Positions 34,738-44,658 are shown, counted from the first letter of the stretch. The stretch is DNA of 64,000 nt from Lewinellaceae bacterium (GCA_020636325.1 JACJYC010000003.1:744001-808000); one strand, 5' to 3'. Notes: a model not told the origin generated them from the letters alone. Numbers and translations: made by a program.

Positions 34738-35886
34738 ATGGCTGTTCAACAGAAATACGACTTTATCATTATCGGCGGGGGGATCTTTGGCGTTTATGCC
34801 GCCATCTACCTCGCCGGACACCGACAACGGGTCTGCTTGATTGAAAAGGAAGCCGGCATGATGCTCAAGGCCTCCACAGTCAACCAGGCCCGTTTGCATG
34901 GCGGGTACCACTACCCCAGGAGCGTTTCCACGGCGCTGATGTCCGACGAGAACAAGGCCCGCTTTACCGAAGATCACAAACCTTTCATTCACTTCGGGTT
35001 CGAGCAATACTACGCAATCGACGAATTCAATTCCTTTACGGACGGCGTACAGTTCGAACGCTTCTGCAACTTCATTGGCATTCCCTGCAAGCCGGTATCT
35101 CAACACCCGCTGATCAACTTCGGGCGGATTGAATCCCTGTATGTCACCCAGGAATACAGTTTTGACCCGGTACTGATCAATCAATATTACCGGTCAAAAC
35201 TAAAAGCCTGTTCCAATGTCCGGATCTGCCTGAACACCCGGCCTGTCGCCGCGCAAGCTGCGGGCGGCGGTTGGGAGGTTGAAATCCTCAATACCGCTGA
35301 AGGGACCCGGGAAAGGATTTCGGCCGGTCAGGTCATCAATGCCACCTATGCCGGAAGCAACGCCATCAACGACTTGTTCGGCGTCCGGAATATCGAATTG
35401 ATGCACGAGATATCTGAGATCGCACTGGTCAGTTCGCCCCAGCTCGGCGACCGCATCGGGCTGACCATCATGGACGGGCCGTTCGCATCCATGATGCCTT
35501 ACGGCAAATCGGGACTCCTCTCCCTTTCATCCGTTGCCTACACCCACCACAAGGTCTCGTACGAGGCGTCGCCTGCCTTCGTCTGCCAGCAGATCAACCT
35601 GGATTGCCAACCCGAATACCTGGCCAATTGCAATTACTGCGTGGCCAAACCGGCATCCAACCAGAAGAAAATGGTCGCCCAGATCAGGCAATACCTGGAG
35701 GATGAAGTTGAGCTGAATTATTTCGGCTCGCTGTTCACCATCAAGTCCAAGTTGATGGCCAATTATATCGATGACGGCCGCCCTACCGAAATTGCCGTGC
35801 TGAATGATAATCCCCGATTTTATTGCATATTTGCCGGGAAGATCAACTCTATCTACGAAATTGAAAAGGTGGTGGACCTCGGTTGA
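34738..35886 (+). CDS. FAD-dependent oxidoreductase (DAO-like)
   Basis: Flavoprotein of 382 residues with an N-terminal FAD-binding fold (FIIIGGGIFGVYAAIYLAGHRQRVCLIEKE, GxGxxG plus the acidic residue after strand 2). The QARLHGGYHYPRS segment resembles the active-site entry of glycerol-3-phosphate or D-amino acid oxidase-like enzymes. A second half of mixed strands ends in NPRFYCIFAGKINSIYEIEKV. Substrate unknown. It starts 9 bases after pgk and may share that transcript; the deiminase-like gene follows after 29 bases. Confidence 0.82.
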   Translation: MAVQQKYDFIIIGGGIFGVYAAIYLAGHRQRVCLIEKEAGMMLKASTVNQARLHGGYHYPRSVSTALMSDENKARFTEDHKPFIHFGFEQYYAIDEFNSFTDGVQFERFCNFIGIPCKPVSQHPLINFGRIESLYVTQEYSFDPVLINQYYRSKLKACSNVRICLNTRPVAAQAAGGGWEVEILNTAEGTRERISAGQVINATYAGSNAINDLFGVRNIELMHEISEIALVSSPQLGDRIGLTIMDGPFASMMPYGKSGLLSLSSVAYTHHKVSYEASPAFVCQQINLDCQPEYLANCNYCVAKPASNQKKMVAQIRQYLEDEVELNYFGSLFTIKSKLMANYIDDGRPTEIAVLNDNPRFYCIFAGKINSIYEIEKVVDLG

Positions 35887-35915
35887 TCCGGCCACGCCTG
35901 CCCTAATCCAACTTT

Positions 35916-37178
35916 ATGACCAAATCCAATATCAGCGTAACCTCCGAAATTGCGCCGTTAAGACGGGTGATTGTCCATCGGCCCGATGAAGGCATCGCCA
36001 GGATTACGCCTAAACGAGCCGAAGAACTCCTTTTTGACGACATCGTACACCTGCCCAGGATGCAGGAAGAACACGATGTGTTCACCGCCATTTTAAAGAC
36101 CTTCGTCGGAGAGGACCGCGTCCACGAGATCGGCCAGCTCCTCCTGGAAGCGTTGGGCGAGGACGAAGAAAGCAAACTGGAAATGATCGAAATGATCGTA
36201 GATTACGAGGAACTCCCCTCCAGTTTCAAATCGCTCCTCAGGAATATGTCCGACCAGGAATTGACCGAGGTGCTGATCACCGGTTATTACCCCAAGGACG
36301 ACCATATCCTCTTCGACCCTATTCCCAACTTCATTTTCACCCGCGATATCGGCTTTGCCGTCAACGACCACATCATCATCACAAAAGCGGCCAAGGAAGC
36401 CCGGTTCCGGGAAAACTTCATTACGCGGTTCATCATCTGGGCCCATCCGATCTTCCGGGAATGCCGGGACATGGGAAAGATCATCAACATGAACAAAGTC
36501 GATGAGTTTCCGCCTTCCAAACGGGGGGAGCTCGTCTCGATCGAGGGCGGCGATGCGATGATCCTCAACAAGGATTACCTGCTGGTGGGCCGCAGCGAGC
36601 GCACCACGGCGCATGCCATCCGGTCGCTTGCCGACGCGCTGTTTGAACGAAAAGTCATTTCCAACGTTGTTCAGGTAAATATCCCGCTCGACCGGTCGTA
36701 TATGCACATCGACACCATTTTCACGCAAATCAACCACCACGACTATATGGCCTTCAAGCCCATTATCGTGGATGGGTTGAGTTCCAATGTCGAAGTGCAT
36801 CGCCTGGGCGCCAAAACGGATACTTATCACAATCTCGCCGATTTCCTCCGGGAAGAAATCAGCCCTGACCTGCGCTTTATTTTCAGCGGCAAGGGTGAAT
36901 CGCCATACCAGGAACGGGAGCAATGGACCGACGGCTGCAACCTGGTCGCCCTGAAACCGGGCGTTGCCCTCACCTATGACCGGAACCCCAAAACAGAGGA
37001 AGCATTCGAAGAAGCCGGATACAGGGTGGTTTATGCGCGGGATTTGCTCAAGGCCTTTCAGGACGGCATTATCGATCCCGGCGAAGTGAAGAATACCATC
37101 ATCACCCTGCCTTCCAACGAATTGTCGAGGGCGCGGGGCGGATCCCATTGCATGACCTGCCCCCTGGAAAGAAATTAA
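35916..37178 (+). CDS. Arginine deiminase family protein
   Basis: Guanidine-group hydrolase (420 aa), related to arginine deiminase, which converts arginine to citrulline and ammonia. The catalytic set is present: FTRDIGF, EGGDAMIL, HIDTIFT and the C-terminal nucleophile Cys412 in RARGGSHCMTCPLER. Length matches arginine deiminase (about 410). No carbamate kinase, ornithine transcarbamylase or antiporter genes are nearby, so it is not part of a complete arginine deiminase operon here. Another guanidino substrate, or a peptide-arginine-like role, cannot be excluded. Confidence 0.85.
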   Translation: MTKSNISVTSEIAPLRRVIVHRPDEGIARITPKRAEELLFDDIVHLPRMQEEHDVFTAILKTFVGEDRVHEIGQLLLEALGEDEESKLEMIEMIVDYEELPSSFKSLLRNMSDQELTEVLITGYYPKDDHILFDPIPNFIFTRDIGFAVNDHIIITKAAKEARFRENFITRFIIWAHPIFRECRDMGKIINMNKVDEFPPSKRGELVSIEGGDAMILNKDYLLVGRSERTTAHAIRSLADALFERKVISNVVQVNIPLDRSYMHIDTIFTQINHHDYMAFKPIIVDGLSSNVEVHRLGAKTDTYHNLADFLREEISPDLRFIFSGKGESPYQEREQWTDGCNLVALKPGVALTYDRNPKTEEAFEEAGYRVVYARDLLKAFQDGIIDPGEVKNTIITLPSNELSRARGGSHCMTCPLERN

Positions 37179-37205
37179 GCAACAGTCAGTTAAAAGGCTG
37201 CCGAA

Positions 37206-37628
37206 ATGTACAGTTTTGACTATCAGAAAAGGGTGCGATACGGCGAAACCGACCAGATGGGCTACCTCTATTATGGTCAGTATGCCCAATACTACGAGAT
37301 CGGCCGGGTGGAAATGATGCGTTCGCTCGGCATCCGGTACAAGGACCTGGAGGATGAGCACGGGGTCATGATGCCCGTTGTTTCCCTTCAGATGCGTTTT
37401 GTGCGGCCGGCCTACTACGATGAATTGCTGACGATCAGGACTGCCGTCCGGAAAATGCCCGATAAATTCATTACGTTTGAAGTTGAAATACGCAATGAAG
37501 CGGGCAAACTCCTCAACGCAGGCAGCGTCAGGTTGTGTTTTGTAGAAAAGGCAACCCAGAAAACAGTTCCCCTGCCGGCATTCATCCAACAAAAACTCGC
37601 ACCACATTTTGCGCAGGCCCAAGATTAA
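37206..37628 (+). CDS. Hotdog-fold acyl-CoA thioesterase (YbgC/4HBT type)
   Basis: A 140-residue single-domain thioesterase. The signature region YGETDQMGYLYYGQYAQYYEIGRVEMMRSLG corresponds to the 4-hydroxybenzoyl-CoA thioesterase motif, with Asp in ETDQMG as catalytic residue and the long hotdog helix after it. It hydrolyses acyl-CoA esters; the acyl group is unknown. The next gene, a YihY protein, starts within its last codons or shortly after, so the two are coupled. Confidence 0.9.
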   Translation: MYSFDYQKRVRYGETDQMGYLYYGQYAQYYEIGRVEMMRSLGIRYKDLEDEHGVMMPVVSLQMRFVRPAYYDELLTIRTAVRKMPDKFITFEVEIRNEAGKLLNAGSVRLCFVEKATQKTVPLPAFIQQKLAPHFAQAQD

Positions 37629-38616
37629 AATACCGGATAACCAACAGGTTTCAGACTACCTGATGAGTCACCCGTTGATCAAACGGATCCTTCATTGGTC
37701 AAAGACCCATTCCCTGCCGGGTTTTTTCAAGGTGCCGATCTATGAAGTCGTCGTTTTTGTTTACAACGAGATCCGCAGCTTTGACCTGACGTCCAGAGCC
37801 AACTCCATAGCCTACAGCTTTTTCCTGTCGCTGTTTCCTGCCTTGCTCGCCTTGTTCACCCTGTTGCCGTTCCTGCACAACTATTTTCTGAAATTCATCC
37901 CGCAAGGCGCCAGTTTTGAAGGATACTTGCGCGACGAGATCAGTCAGATCATGCCGGGTTCGGCCGGCCAGGCGCTGCTTGACTTTATTGTTGAGATCAC
38001 CACAACCCCCAAGATCGGCTTGTTGTCCTTCGGTTTCATTCTCGCCGGATACTTCTCTTCCAACGGCATGCTGGCCATGATGCGCAGTTTTGACAAAAGC
38101 TACCGGGTAACCTTCAAAAAGCGTTCAGGCTGGAAAAAAAGGGTCATCGCCCTGGCCCTCACCGGCCTTCTGGGCGGATTGGTGATCGCTTCCGTGGTGC
38201 TGGTCATTCTGGGCAACGTGATCGTGGAATGGCTGTCGGAATACATCACCCTGGCCGGATTCAGCACGGCGGGCTTTGCCATGCTGCGCTGGATTTCCAT
38301 CATTTTCCTGTTCTATTTCGGCATATCGGTCATTTACCGGTACGGTGCGGCCACCTACAAAAGGTTCTCATTTTTTTCGCCCGGGGCCACCCTGGCCACT
38401 ATCCTTTCCCTGCTTTCCTCCATGGCCTTTTCGTTGTATATCGATGAATTTGAACGGTACGAGACCTACAACAAGTTCTACGGTTCCATCGCGGCCATCA
38501 TCATCGTCATGCTGTGGATACAACTCAACTCGCTGATCCTCCTGATCGGGTTCGAGTTGAACGCCAGTATCGCCGTCAACCGGGATCTCATAAAGGCCCG
38601 CGAAGAGGAAGAATAG
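37609..38616 (+). CDS. YihY/BrkB-type integral membrane protein
   Basis: Membrane protein with about six helices, 335 aa from a TTG at 37,609 that overlaps the hotdog gene by 20 bases, or 317 aa from the ATG at 37,663. I prefer the longer form because the stretch YLMSHPLIKRILHWSKTHSLPGF looks like the usual N-terminal helix before the LPGF motif of this family. The core contains RANSIAYSFFLSLFPALLALFTLLPFL and FYGSIAAIIIVMLWIQLNSLILLIGFELNAS, both hallmarks. Its function is not established; an RNase BN assignment sometimes attached to the family is wrong. Confidence 0.9.
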   Translation: MRRPKIKIPDNQQVSDYLMSHPLIKRILHWSKTHSLPGFFKVPIYEVVVFVYNEIRSFDLTSRANSIAYSFFLSLFPALLALFTLLPFLHNYFLKFIPQGASFEGYLRDEISQIMPGSAGQALLDFIVEITTTPKIGLLSFGFILAGYFSSNGMLAMMRSFDKSYRVTFKKRSGWKKRVIALALTGLLGGLVIASVVLVILGNVIVEWLSEYITLAGFSTAGFAMLRWISIIFLFYFGISVIYRYGAATYKRFSFFSPGATLATILSLLSSMAFSLYIDEFERYETYNKFYGSIAAIIIVMLWIQLNSLILLIGFELNASIAVNRDLIKAREEEE

Positions 38617-38644
38617 CCGGAAAACCGCTTTGCCGGCAGCATGA

Positions 38645-38666
38645 CCCGATTCCGGGGCATTTTTTT
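38645..38666 (+). terminator. Weak terminator after the YihY gene
   Basis: A short CCCG-ATTC-CGGG hairpin is followed by GCA and seven T. A second hairpin GCCGG/CCGGC overlaps the stop codon. Stem length is marginal. Confidence 0.35.
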
Positions 38667-38810
38667 GAATTTCTTTTCGGGCAGCAATCAAAAAACTTTT
38701 ACTTTTATCGCCCGGTCCATCTTTTGACCTCTCAACTCTTTTTGCATTTGAAAAGACTTCCGGACCACCCGGAAGTCGAAGCTTTATTTCATTTTTTCAA
38801 ACGACGAAGA

Positions 38811-41093
38811 ATGAGAAAACCAACTTGCTTTCAATTACTCGGATGGACCGTGATGCTTCTGATCAGTTGTAACGCCGGCCAGCAAACGCCCGGCCCATCC
38901 CCAAACCACGATGCTGGAATGATGCAAAAAGTAAAAGACCTGATGGCCAAGATGACGATCGAGGAAAAAGTGGGCCAGATGACCCAGGTCACCATCGACA
39001 TGGTCATGCAGGATCAGGGAAACCAGAACATTGATGAGGCCAAACTCCGCACCGCTGTCCTCGACAAAAAAGTGGGATCCATCCTCAACGTCAAATGGTA
39101 CGGCTACGATCTGGCCAAATGGCACGAGATCATTTCCCGGATCCAGGACGTAGCTGTCGGGGAAACGCCCCATAAAATTCCGATCCTGTACGGTATTGAT
39201 GCCATCCACGGCGCCAATTACATCCTGGGAGGGACCCTGTTCCCGCACAATATCGGCATGGCCGCTACCCGGAACGACGAACTGGTCAAAGCCGCTGCAA
39301 AGATCACGGCCGCCGAGACCCGCGCAAGCGGCATCCGCTGGAATTTTGACCCGGTACTCGACGTCGGCCGGCAGCCGCTCTGGCCACGGTTCGAGGAAAC
39401 CTTCGGCGAAGACACCTACCTGACCGGCCAAATGGGCAGCGCCGTAATTCAGGCCTATGAGGAAGACGGGCTGGAGGAGATCACGGCTGTCGCCTCCTGC
39501 ATGAAGCATTACCTGGGCTACAGCGTCCCGCTTTCCGGAAAAGACCGCACCCCGGCCTATATTCCCGAAACCCAGCTCCGCGAAATCTTCCTTCCGCCTT
39601 TCGAAAAGGCCGTAAAAGCCGGCGCCTCCACCATCATGATCAACTCCGGCGAGGTGAACGGCGTTCCGGTCCACGCGAGCCATTTCCTGCTCACAGACGT
39701 CCTCAGGGGTGAACTCGGATTCGAGGGCCTGGCTGTTTCAGACTGGGAAGACGTGATCCGGTTGCATACCCGGCACAAGATCGCAGCCACCCCAAAGGAG
39801 GCGGTTATGCTGGCCGTCAATGCAGGCATCGATATGAGCATGGTGCCGCTGGACTACTCATTTTACGACCTTTTACTTGAACTGGTGAAAGAAGGCAAGG
39901 TTTCCGAAAAGAGGATCGACGAAGCGGTAGCGCGGATCCTGCTGTTGAAATTCCGCCTGGGCCTTTTTGATAATCCCTACCCGGAAGAAGCGGCAAAAAG
40001 CCTGTTCGGGCGACCTGAATACAGCCGGACAGCGCTGAATGCCGCCCTGGAAAGCGTGACCCTCCTGAAAAACGAAGGCGCTATCCTTCCCTTGACCGGT
40101 AATCAGAAAATACTGGTAGCAGGCCCAGGCGCCAACAACAAAGCCTCCCTGCACGGCAGCTGGTCCTTCTCCTGGCAAGGTCAGGATGAATCGCTTTATC
40201 CCGCTGATACAAAAACCATTGTCCAGGCCTTGACAGAACGCCTTGGCGCCCAAAACGTGGTTTGCCGCGCTGTCCCGGATTACCGGGCGGCCGTCAACTT
40301 CGACCCGGCCCTGCTAAAGCGCGATGCAACCTCCGCCGATCTCATAGTCCTTTGTCTGGGCGAGGAAGCCTACGCCGAATCCCCGGGTATCATCAGTGAT
40401 CTCAACCTGGATGAACACCAGACGGACCTTGCAAAGGCGGCGATCCAAACAGGCAAACCGGTAATTCTTGTGCTGACGGAAGGAAGACCCCGGGTAATTT
40501 CGCCGATAGAACCCGGGATTAAAGCCATCCTCCTGGCCTACCGGCCGGCGAGCCGCGGCGCCGATGCCATTGCCGATCTGCTGACCGGCAAAGCCAATCC
40601 TTCCGGCGTGCTGCCGTTCTCATATCCCCGGCAAACCGGCGATTTACTGACCTACGACCACAAGTTCACAGAAACCGTCCGGGAACCCGGCGCCGGCGAG
40701 TTTGACAACGGCGGGTATGACCCCCAATGGCCATTCGGATTTGGCTTGAGTTATACCGAATTCCGGTTTTCAGGGCTGAAACTGGATAAATCCGTGCTGA
40801 AAGCTGGCCAAACCCTGGAGGTTTCGGTAACGGTGACCAACACCGGCAGTCTGCCCGGAAAGGCGGCGGTTGACCTCTATACCCACGACCTGTTTGCCTC
40901 CGTCACACCCAGTGAAAGAAAATTGAGAAAATACGCCAAGGTTGAACTGGCGCCAGGTGAAAGCAAGACAATCAACTTCACCTTATCGCCTGAAGATCTG
41001 TCGTTTATCAATGAAAAGCAACAAAGAATTGTAGAGCCCGGCGAATTCGAGGTGTTGATCGGCGATCAAAAAGCCGGATTCACCTATGAATGA
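38811..41093 (+). CDS. bglX: GH3 beta-glucosidase lipoprotein
   Basis: Glycoside hydrolase family 3 exo-enzyme releasing terminal beta-linked glucose (or xylose), 760 aa from the ATG at 38,811. The N terminus MRKPTCFQLLGWTVMLLISC has a lipobox with Cys20, so it is an envelope lipoprotein. Domains: GH3 N-terminal barrel (about 45-390; MTIEEKVGQMTQ, KHYLGYS, and the nucleophile Asp311 in GLAVSDWED), GH3 C-terminal domain (about 420-620) and a fibronectin III-like end (TVTNTGSLPGKAAVDLYTHD). Together with xylB-xylA it suggests use of plant-type oligosaccharides. Upstream open frame to 38,514 is not coding. Confidence 0.93.
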   Translation: MRKPTCFQLLGWTVMLLISCNAGQQTPGPSPNHDAGMMQKVKDLMAKMTIEEKVGQMTQVTIDMVMQDQGNQNIDEAKLRTAVLDKKVGSILNVKWYGYDLAKWHEIISRIQDVAVGETPHKIPILYGIDAIHGANYILGGTLFPHNIGMAATRNDELVKAAAKITAAETRASGIRWNFDPVLDVGRQPLWPRFEETFGEDTYLTGQMGSAVIQAYEEDGLEEITAVASCMKHYLGYSVPLSGKDRTPAYIPETQLREIFLPPFEKAVKAGASTIMINSGEVNGVPVHASHFLLTDVLRGELGFEGLAVSDWEDVIRLHTRHKIAATPKEAVMLAVNAGIDMSMVPLDYSFYDLLLELVKEGKVSEKRIDEAVARILLLKFRLGLFDNPYPEEAAKSLFGRPEYSRTALNAALESVTLLKNEGAILPLTGNQKILVAGPGANNKASLHGSWSFSWQGQDESLYPADTKTIVQALTERLGAQNVVCRAVPDYRAAVNFDPALLKRDATSADLIVLCLGEEAYAESPGIISDLNLDEHQTDLAKAAIQTGKPVILVLTEGRPRVISPIEPGIKAILLAYRPASRGADAIADLLTGKANPSGVLPFSYPRQTGDLLTYDHKFTETVREPGAGEFDNGGYDPQWPFGFGLSYTEFRFSGLKLDKSVLKAGQTLEVSVTVTNTGSLPGKAAVDLYTHDLFASVTPSERKLRKYAKVELAPGESKTINFTLSPEDLSFINEKQQRIVEPGEFEVLIGDQKAGFTYE

Positions 41094-41131
41094 CCCCAGT
41101 TTTGAAGAAAAATTAATAAAAACAGTGCAAC

Positions 41132-42616
41132 GTGTACCTATTGGGATTTGACCTTGGAAGTTCTTCCGTCAAGGCCGCGCTGGTGCGGGCCGATGACAAC
41201 TCGGTTGCGGGAGCCACCCAATACCCGGATACGGAAATGGAGATCTCTTCCCCCTTTCCGGGTTGGGCGGAACAAGACCCCGACCTCTGGTGGGACCATA
41301 TCTGCAAAGTCACCCGCAAACTCCTGGACCAGACCCGCGTTGATCCCGCCAGGGTCAAAGGGATCGGCATCGCCTACCAGATGCACGGTCTGGTTGTTGT
41401 GGACCGGAACGGCAAACCCTTGCGCCCTTCCATTATCTGGTGCGACAGCCGGGCCGTCGGCGAGGGGCAGAAGGCATTTGATGCCATCGGGGAAAAAATG
41501 TGCCTGAGCCGCCTGCTGAATTCACCGGGCAACTTTACAGCTGCCAAGCTGAAGTGGGTAAAGGAGCACGAACCCGGGGTTTATGAGCAGGTCTATAAAT
41601 TCATGTTACCCGGTGATTATATCGGTTATAAGCTCACGGGGGAAATGCATACAACGGCCTCCGGTCTTTCCGAAGGGATCTTATGGGATTTCCAGCTGGA
41701 GTCACAGGCGGATCTCCTGCTCAACCAGATGGGGCTTGACAAGGCGCTGATTCCCGACCTTTCGCCTACCTTCGGCCTGCAGGGTGTCCTGCACGAAGAA
41801 GCGGCAAGGGCCACCGGCCTGAAAGCAGGAACGCCGGTGACCTACCGGGCGGGCGACCAGCCCAATAATGCCCTTTCGCTCGGCGTACTGAATCCTGGTG
41901 AAGCCGCGGCAACCGGGGGCACTTCCGGGGTGGTTTACGGCGTTACAGACCGCCCCGCTTACGATCCCGCTTCCAGGGTAAACGGGTTCGTACACGTCAA
42001 TCATACTCCTGATGCGCCCCGGATCGGCATCCTTCTGTGCATCAACGGGACGGGGATACAATACAGCTGGATGAGGCGGCAATTAGGCAAAGAGGCCCTA
42101 CCCTATCCGGAAATCGAAAAACTGGCGGCGGGCGTTGCCGCCGGCGCCGATGGACTGCGCATTCTGCCTTTCGGCAACGGCGCAGAACGCATGTTGGGCA
42201 ACCGGGATCCGGGCGCCAGGATGGTCAATATCCAGTTTAACCGGCATACCCAGGCCCACTTGTTCCGGGCCGCGCTGGAAGGAATTGCCTTCTCCTTCGT
42301 TTACGGATTATCCGTTTTTGAAGAAATGGGCATGTCGGTGAGCACGATAAAAGTGGGGAATGACAACCTTTTTCAATCGGCAGTTTTTGCCTCCGCCATT
42401 GCGACGCTTACCAACTGCAGGATTGAAATGGTCAAAACCACCGGCGCGGTCGGAGCAGCCCGGGCTGCCGGCGTAGGATCGGGCTTTTTTGCGTCGCCTG
42501 CCGAGGCGGTAGGGACCCAGGAATTGGTGCACGTCTACAACCCCATGCCGAATGCGGAGGCTCACCGGTCGGCCTACCGGCAATGGAAACAAGATCTCGA
42601 ACAACTTCTTATTTAA
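41132..42616 (+). CDS. xylB: Xylulokinase
   Basis: FGGY-family sugar kinase (494 aa) phosphorylating D-xylulose. It starts with GTG (V/M-YLLGFDLGSSSVKAALV), the ATP-binding phosphate-1 motif. Further marks are GWAEQDPDLWW, the substrate-side IAYQMHGLV and WCDSR, the catalytic aspartate in YRAGDQPNNALSLG, and the adenosine segment GAVGAARAAGVG. Followed by xylA 17 bases later, so the pair forms a xylose operon. There is a 38-base gap from bglX, so the three may be cotranscribed. Confidence 0.93.
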   Translation: MYLLGFDLGSSSVKAALVRADDNSVAGATQYPDTEMEISSPFPGWAEQDPDLWWDHICKVTRKLLDQTRVDPARVKGIGIAYQMHGLVVVDRNGKPLRPSIIWCDSRAVGEGQKAFDAIGEKMCLSRLLNSPGNFTAAKLKWVKEHEPGVYEQVYKFMLPGDYIGYKLTGEMHTTASGLSEGILWDFQLESQADLLLNQMGLDKALIPDLSPTFGLQGVLHEEAARATGLKAGTPVTYRAGDQPNNALSLGVLNPGEAAATGGTSGVVYGVTDRPAYDPASRVNGFVHVNHTPDAPRIGILLCINGTGIQYSWMRRQLGKEALPYPEIEKLAAGVAAGADGLRILPFGNGAERMLGNRDPGARMVNIQFNRHTQAHLFRAALEGIAFSFVYGLSVFEEMGMSVSTIKVGNDNLFQSAVFASAIATLTNCRIEMVKTTGAVGAARAAGVGSGFFASPAEAVGTQELVHVYNPMPNAEAHRSAYRQWKQDLEQLLI

Positions 42617-42633
42617 AACCTGAATACAACACC

Positions 42634-43974
42634 ATGAGTAATCCATCCAATATCACCCTTGGAAAAGAGGAGTATTTCAAAGGAATAGGCAAAATCGCCT
42701 ATGAAGGCAAAGGGTCCAAAAATCCGCTTGCGTTCAAATGGTACGACGAGAACAAGGTTGTCGGCGGTAAAACCATGAAAGCGCATTTCCGTTTTGCCGT
42801 GGCCTACTGGCATACCTTCTGCGGAACCGGCGGCGATCCGTTCGGCGCACCCACCAAAAAATTTCCTTGGCTCGCCGAGGAAGATCCCATCCGGCAGGCC
42901 AAAGACAAGATGGACGCGGCATTCGAATTCATCACCAAAATAGGCATACCCTACTATTGTTTCCACGATTTTGATTTGATCCAGGAAGGCGCCACGATCG
43001 GCGAATCCGCCAGAAGGTTGGAAAGCATCACGGACTATGCCCTCGAAAAACAACAGGCGTCAGGCGTCAAGCTCCTTTGGGGTACGGCCAACCTGTTTTC
43101 CAACCCCAGGTACATGAACGGGGCCGCCACCAACCCGGACCTTTCCGTTGTGGCGTACGCCGGCGCCCAGGTAAAAAACGCCCTGGATGCCACCATCAAA
43201 CTGGGCGGCGAGAACTATGTTTTCTGGGGCGGCCGGGAAGGCTATCTCTCCCTGCTGAATACCAATATGAAAAAGGAAACCGAACATATGGCGCGGTTCC
43301 TGCACATGGCCAAAGACTATGCCCGAAAGCAAGGCTTCAAAGGCGCTTTTTTCATTGAACCCAAGCCGGCCGAACCGTCCAAGCACCAATACGATTTCGA
43401 TTCCGCCACCGTGATCGGCTTCCTCCGCGAATACGACCTGCTGAATGATTTCAAACTGAATATCGAGGTCAATCACGCGACACTGGCCAACCATACCTTC
43501 CAGCACGAGCTGCAGGTAGCTGCCGACGCGGGCGTACTGGGCAGCATGGACGCCAACCGGGGCGATTACCAGAACGGCTGGGACACCGATCAGTTTCCCA
43601 ATAACCTGTATGAACTGACCGAAGCCATGCTGGTGGTCCTCGAGGCCGGCGGTTTTCAGGGCGGCGGCGTGAATTTTGACGCCAAAACCCGCCGCAATTC
43701 AACCGATCTGGCGGACATTTTCTATGCCCATATCGGCGGCATGGACGCCTTTGCCCGGGCGTTGCTCATCGCAGATGCCATCCTCCGGGAATCCGGCTAT
43801 CCGGCAATGAAGAAGGAACGTTACGCTTCCTTTGACACCCCGGAAGGCGCGGCATTCGAAAGCGGGAGGCTGACGCTCGAAGACCTGGCCCAACTTGCCG
43901 AAAAACGCGGCGAACCCGCCATGACCAGCGGCAGGCAGGAATTGTTCGAAAACCTGATCAGCGACTATATTTAG
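42634..43974 (+). CDS. xylA: Xylose isomerase
   Basis: Converts D-xylose to D-xylulose, 446 aa from the ATG at 42,634; an in-frame GTG/ATG-like start upstream lies within xylB and is unlikely. Class II features: FAVAYWHTFCGTGGDPFG, the catalytic histidine in CFHDFDL, KLLWGTANLFSNPRYMNGAATNPD, FWGGREGYLSLLNTN, the metal-binding IEPKPAEPSKHQYDFD and NIEVNHATLANHTFQHE. Length matches the ~440-residue class II enzymes of Bacteroidota. Confidence 0.97.
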   Translation: MSNPSNITLGKEEYFKGIGKIAYEGKGSKNPLAFKWYDENKVVGGKTMKAHFRFAVAYWHTFCGTGGDPFGAPTKKFPWLAEEDPIRQAKDKMDAAFEFITKIGIPYYCFHDFDLIQEGATIGESARRLESITDYALEKQQASGVKLLWGTANLFSNPRYMNGAATNPDLSVVAYAGAQVKNALDATIKLGGENYVFWGGREGYLSLLNTNMKKETEHMARFLHMAKDYARKQGFKGAFFIEPKPAEPSKHQYDFDSATVIGFLREYDLLNDFKLNIEVNHATLANHTFQHELQVAADAGVLGSMDANRGDYQNGWDTDQFPNNLYELTEAMLVVLEAGGFQGGGVNFDAKTRRNSTDLADIFYAHIGGMDAFARALLIADAILRESGYPAMKKERYASFDTPEGAAFESGRLTLEDLAQLAEKRGEPAMTSGRQELFENLISDYI

Positions 43975-44112
43975 GATTACCCTCCTGTTTTCCGGGTTCG
44001 GGCATCCTTTATGTTGCCCGAACCCGCATTACGGCCCTCGCTTGAGCAATCAATCCGCTTCCGATGCACCAAAATGAAGCCGGCCTTCGTTAATGCAGGA
44101 TCAAGCAATCAA

Positions 44113-44652
44113 ATGATAAAAATGCCTAAAGTAAGAATCCTGCTGCCCGCCCTTATGCTTCTGCTGCATGTCGGTCTTTCCGGCCAATCCTACGATGTAG
44201 CAGCCGGCATCCGGTTGGGTACAGACTGGGGGGTGACCGGGAAGATGCGGTTTGCCCAAAAAGCGACCGCCGAATTGATCATCCAGTCAGGCATCAAAAA
44301 CAAGGAGACCATGATCAGCGCGTTGGCCATGCAACACAATCCGATCCTGACCAGGCGGCTGAATGTGTTCTTCGGCGGCGGCCTCCACAAAGGCTGGCTC
44401 AACAACCCGGATGAAGCCGTAGTGGGAACGCCCAAAGATCCGTTCGGCCTTTCCCTGATCGGCGGCATCGAGTTCTCCATCGGCCGCATGAACCTTACCT
44501 GGGACTACAAACCCGCCATAAACCTGATCGGCGGGCGGAAAACCATTTACCACCAAAGCGGCATTTCCCTGCGTTACGTTTTCATCAAAAGGGCCAAATT
44601 GCTGAATGACCGGAAAAAATTTAACTGGAAGTTCTGGCAAAAGAACGACTGA
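44113..44652 (+). CDS. Putative outer-membrane beta-barrel protein
   Basis: About 179 residues from the ATG at 44,113 (MIKMPKVRILLPALMLLLHVGLSGQS), which gives a type I signal peptide; the open frame back to 44,011 would bury it. The mature part alternates hydrophobic and polar residues in strand-like stretches (YDVAAGIRLGTDWGVTGKMRF, LNVFFGGGLHKGW, GLSLIGGIEFSIGRMNLTWDYKPAINLIGG), as in small eight-stranded barrels. It ends with a basic tail RKKFNWKFWQKND. Function unknown; no obvious link to its neighbours. Confidence 0.75.
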   Translation: MIKMPKVRILLPALMLLLHVGLSGQSYDVAAGIRLGTDWGVTGKMRFAQKATAELIIQSGIKNKETMISALAMQHNPILTRRLNVFFGGGLHKGWLNNPDEAVVGTPKDPFGLSLIGGIEFSIGRMNLTWDYKPAINLIGGRKTIYHQSGISLRYVFIKRAKLLNDRKKFNWKFWQKND

Positions 44653-44658
44653 TCCGGC

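Noticed and set aside
36093..37622. Long minus-strand open frame (509 codons) opposite the deiminase and hotdog genes
   Set aside because: It mirrors two genes with clear catalytic motifs; its composition is what a GC-rich antisense frame gives and no motif is present.
38514..38810. N-terminal extension of the GH3 frame
   Set aside because: It overlaps the YihY gene and a terminator, and would bury the lipoprotein signal peptide at 38,811.
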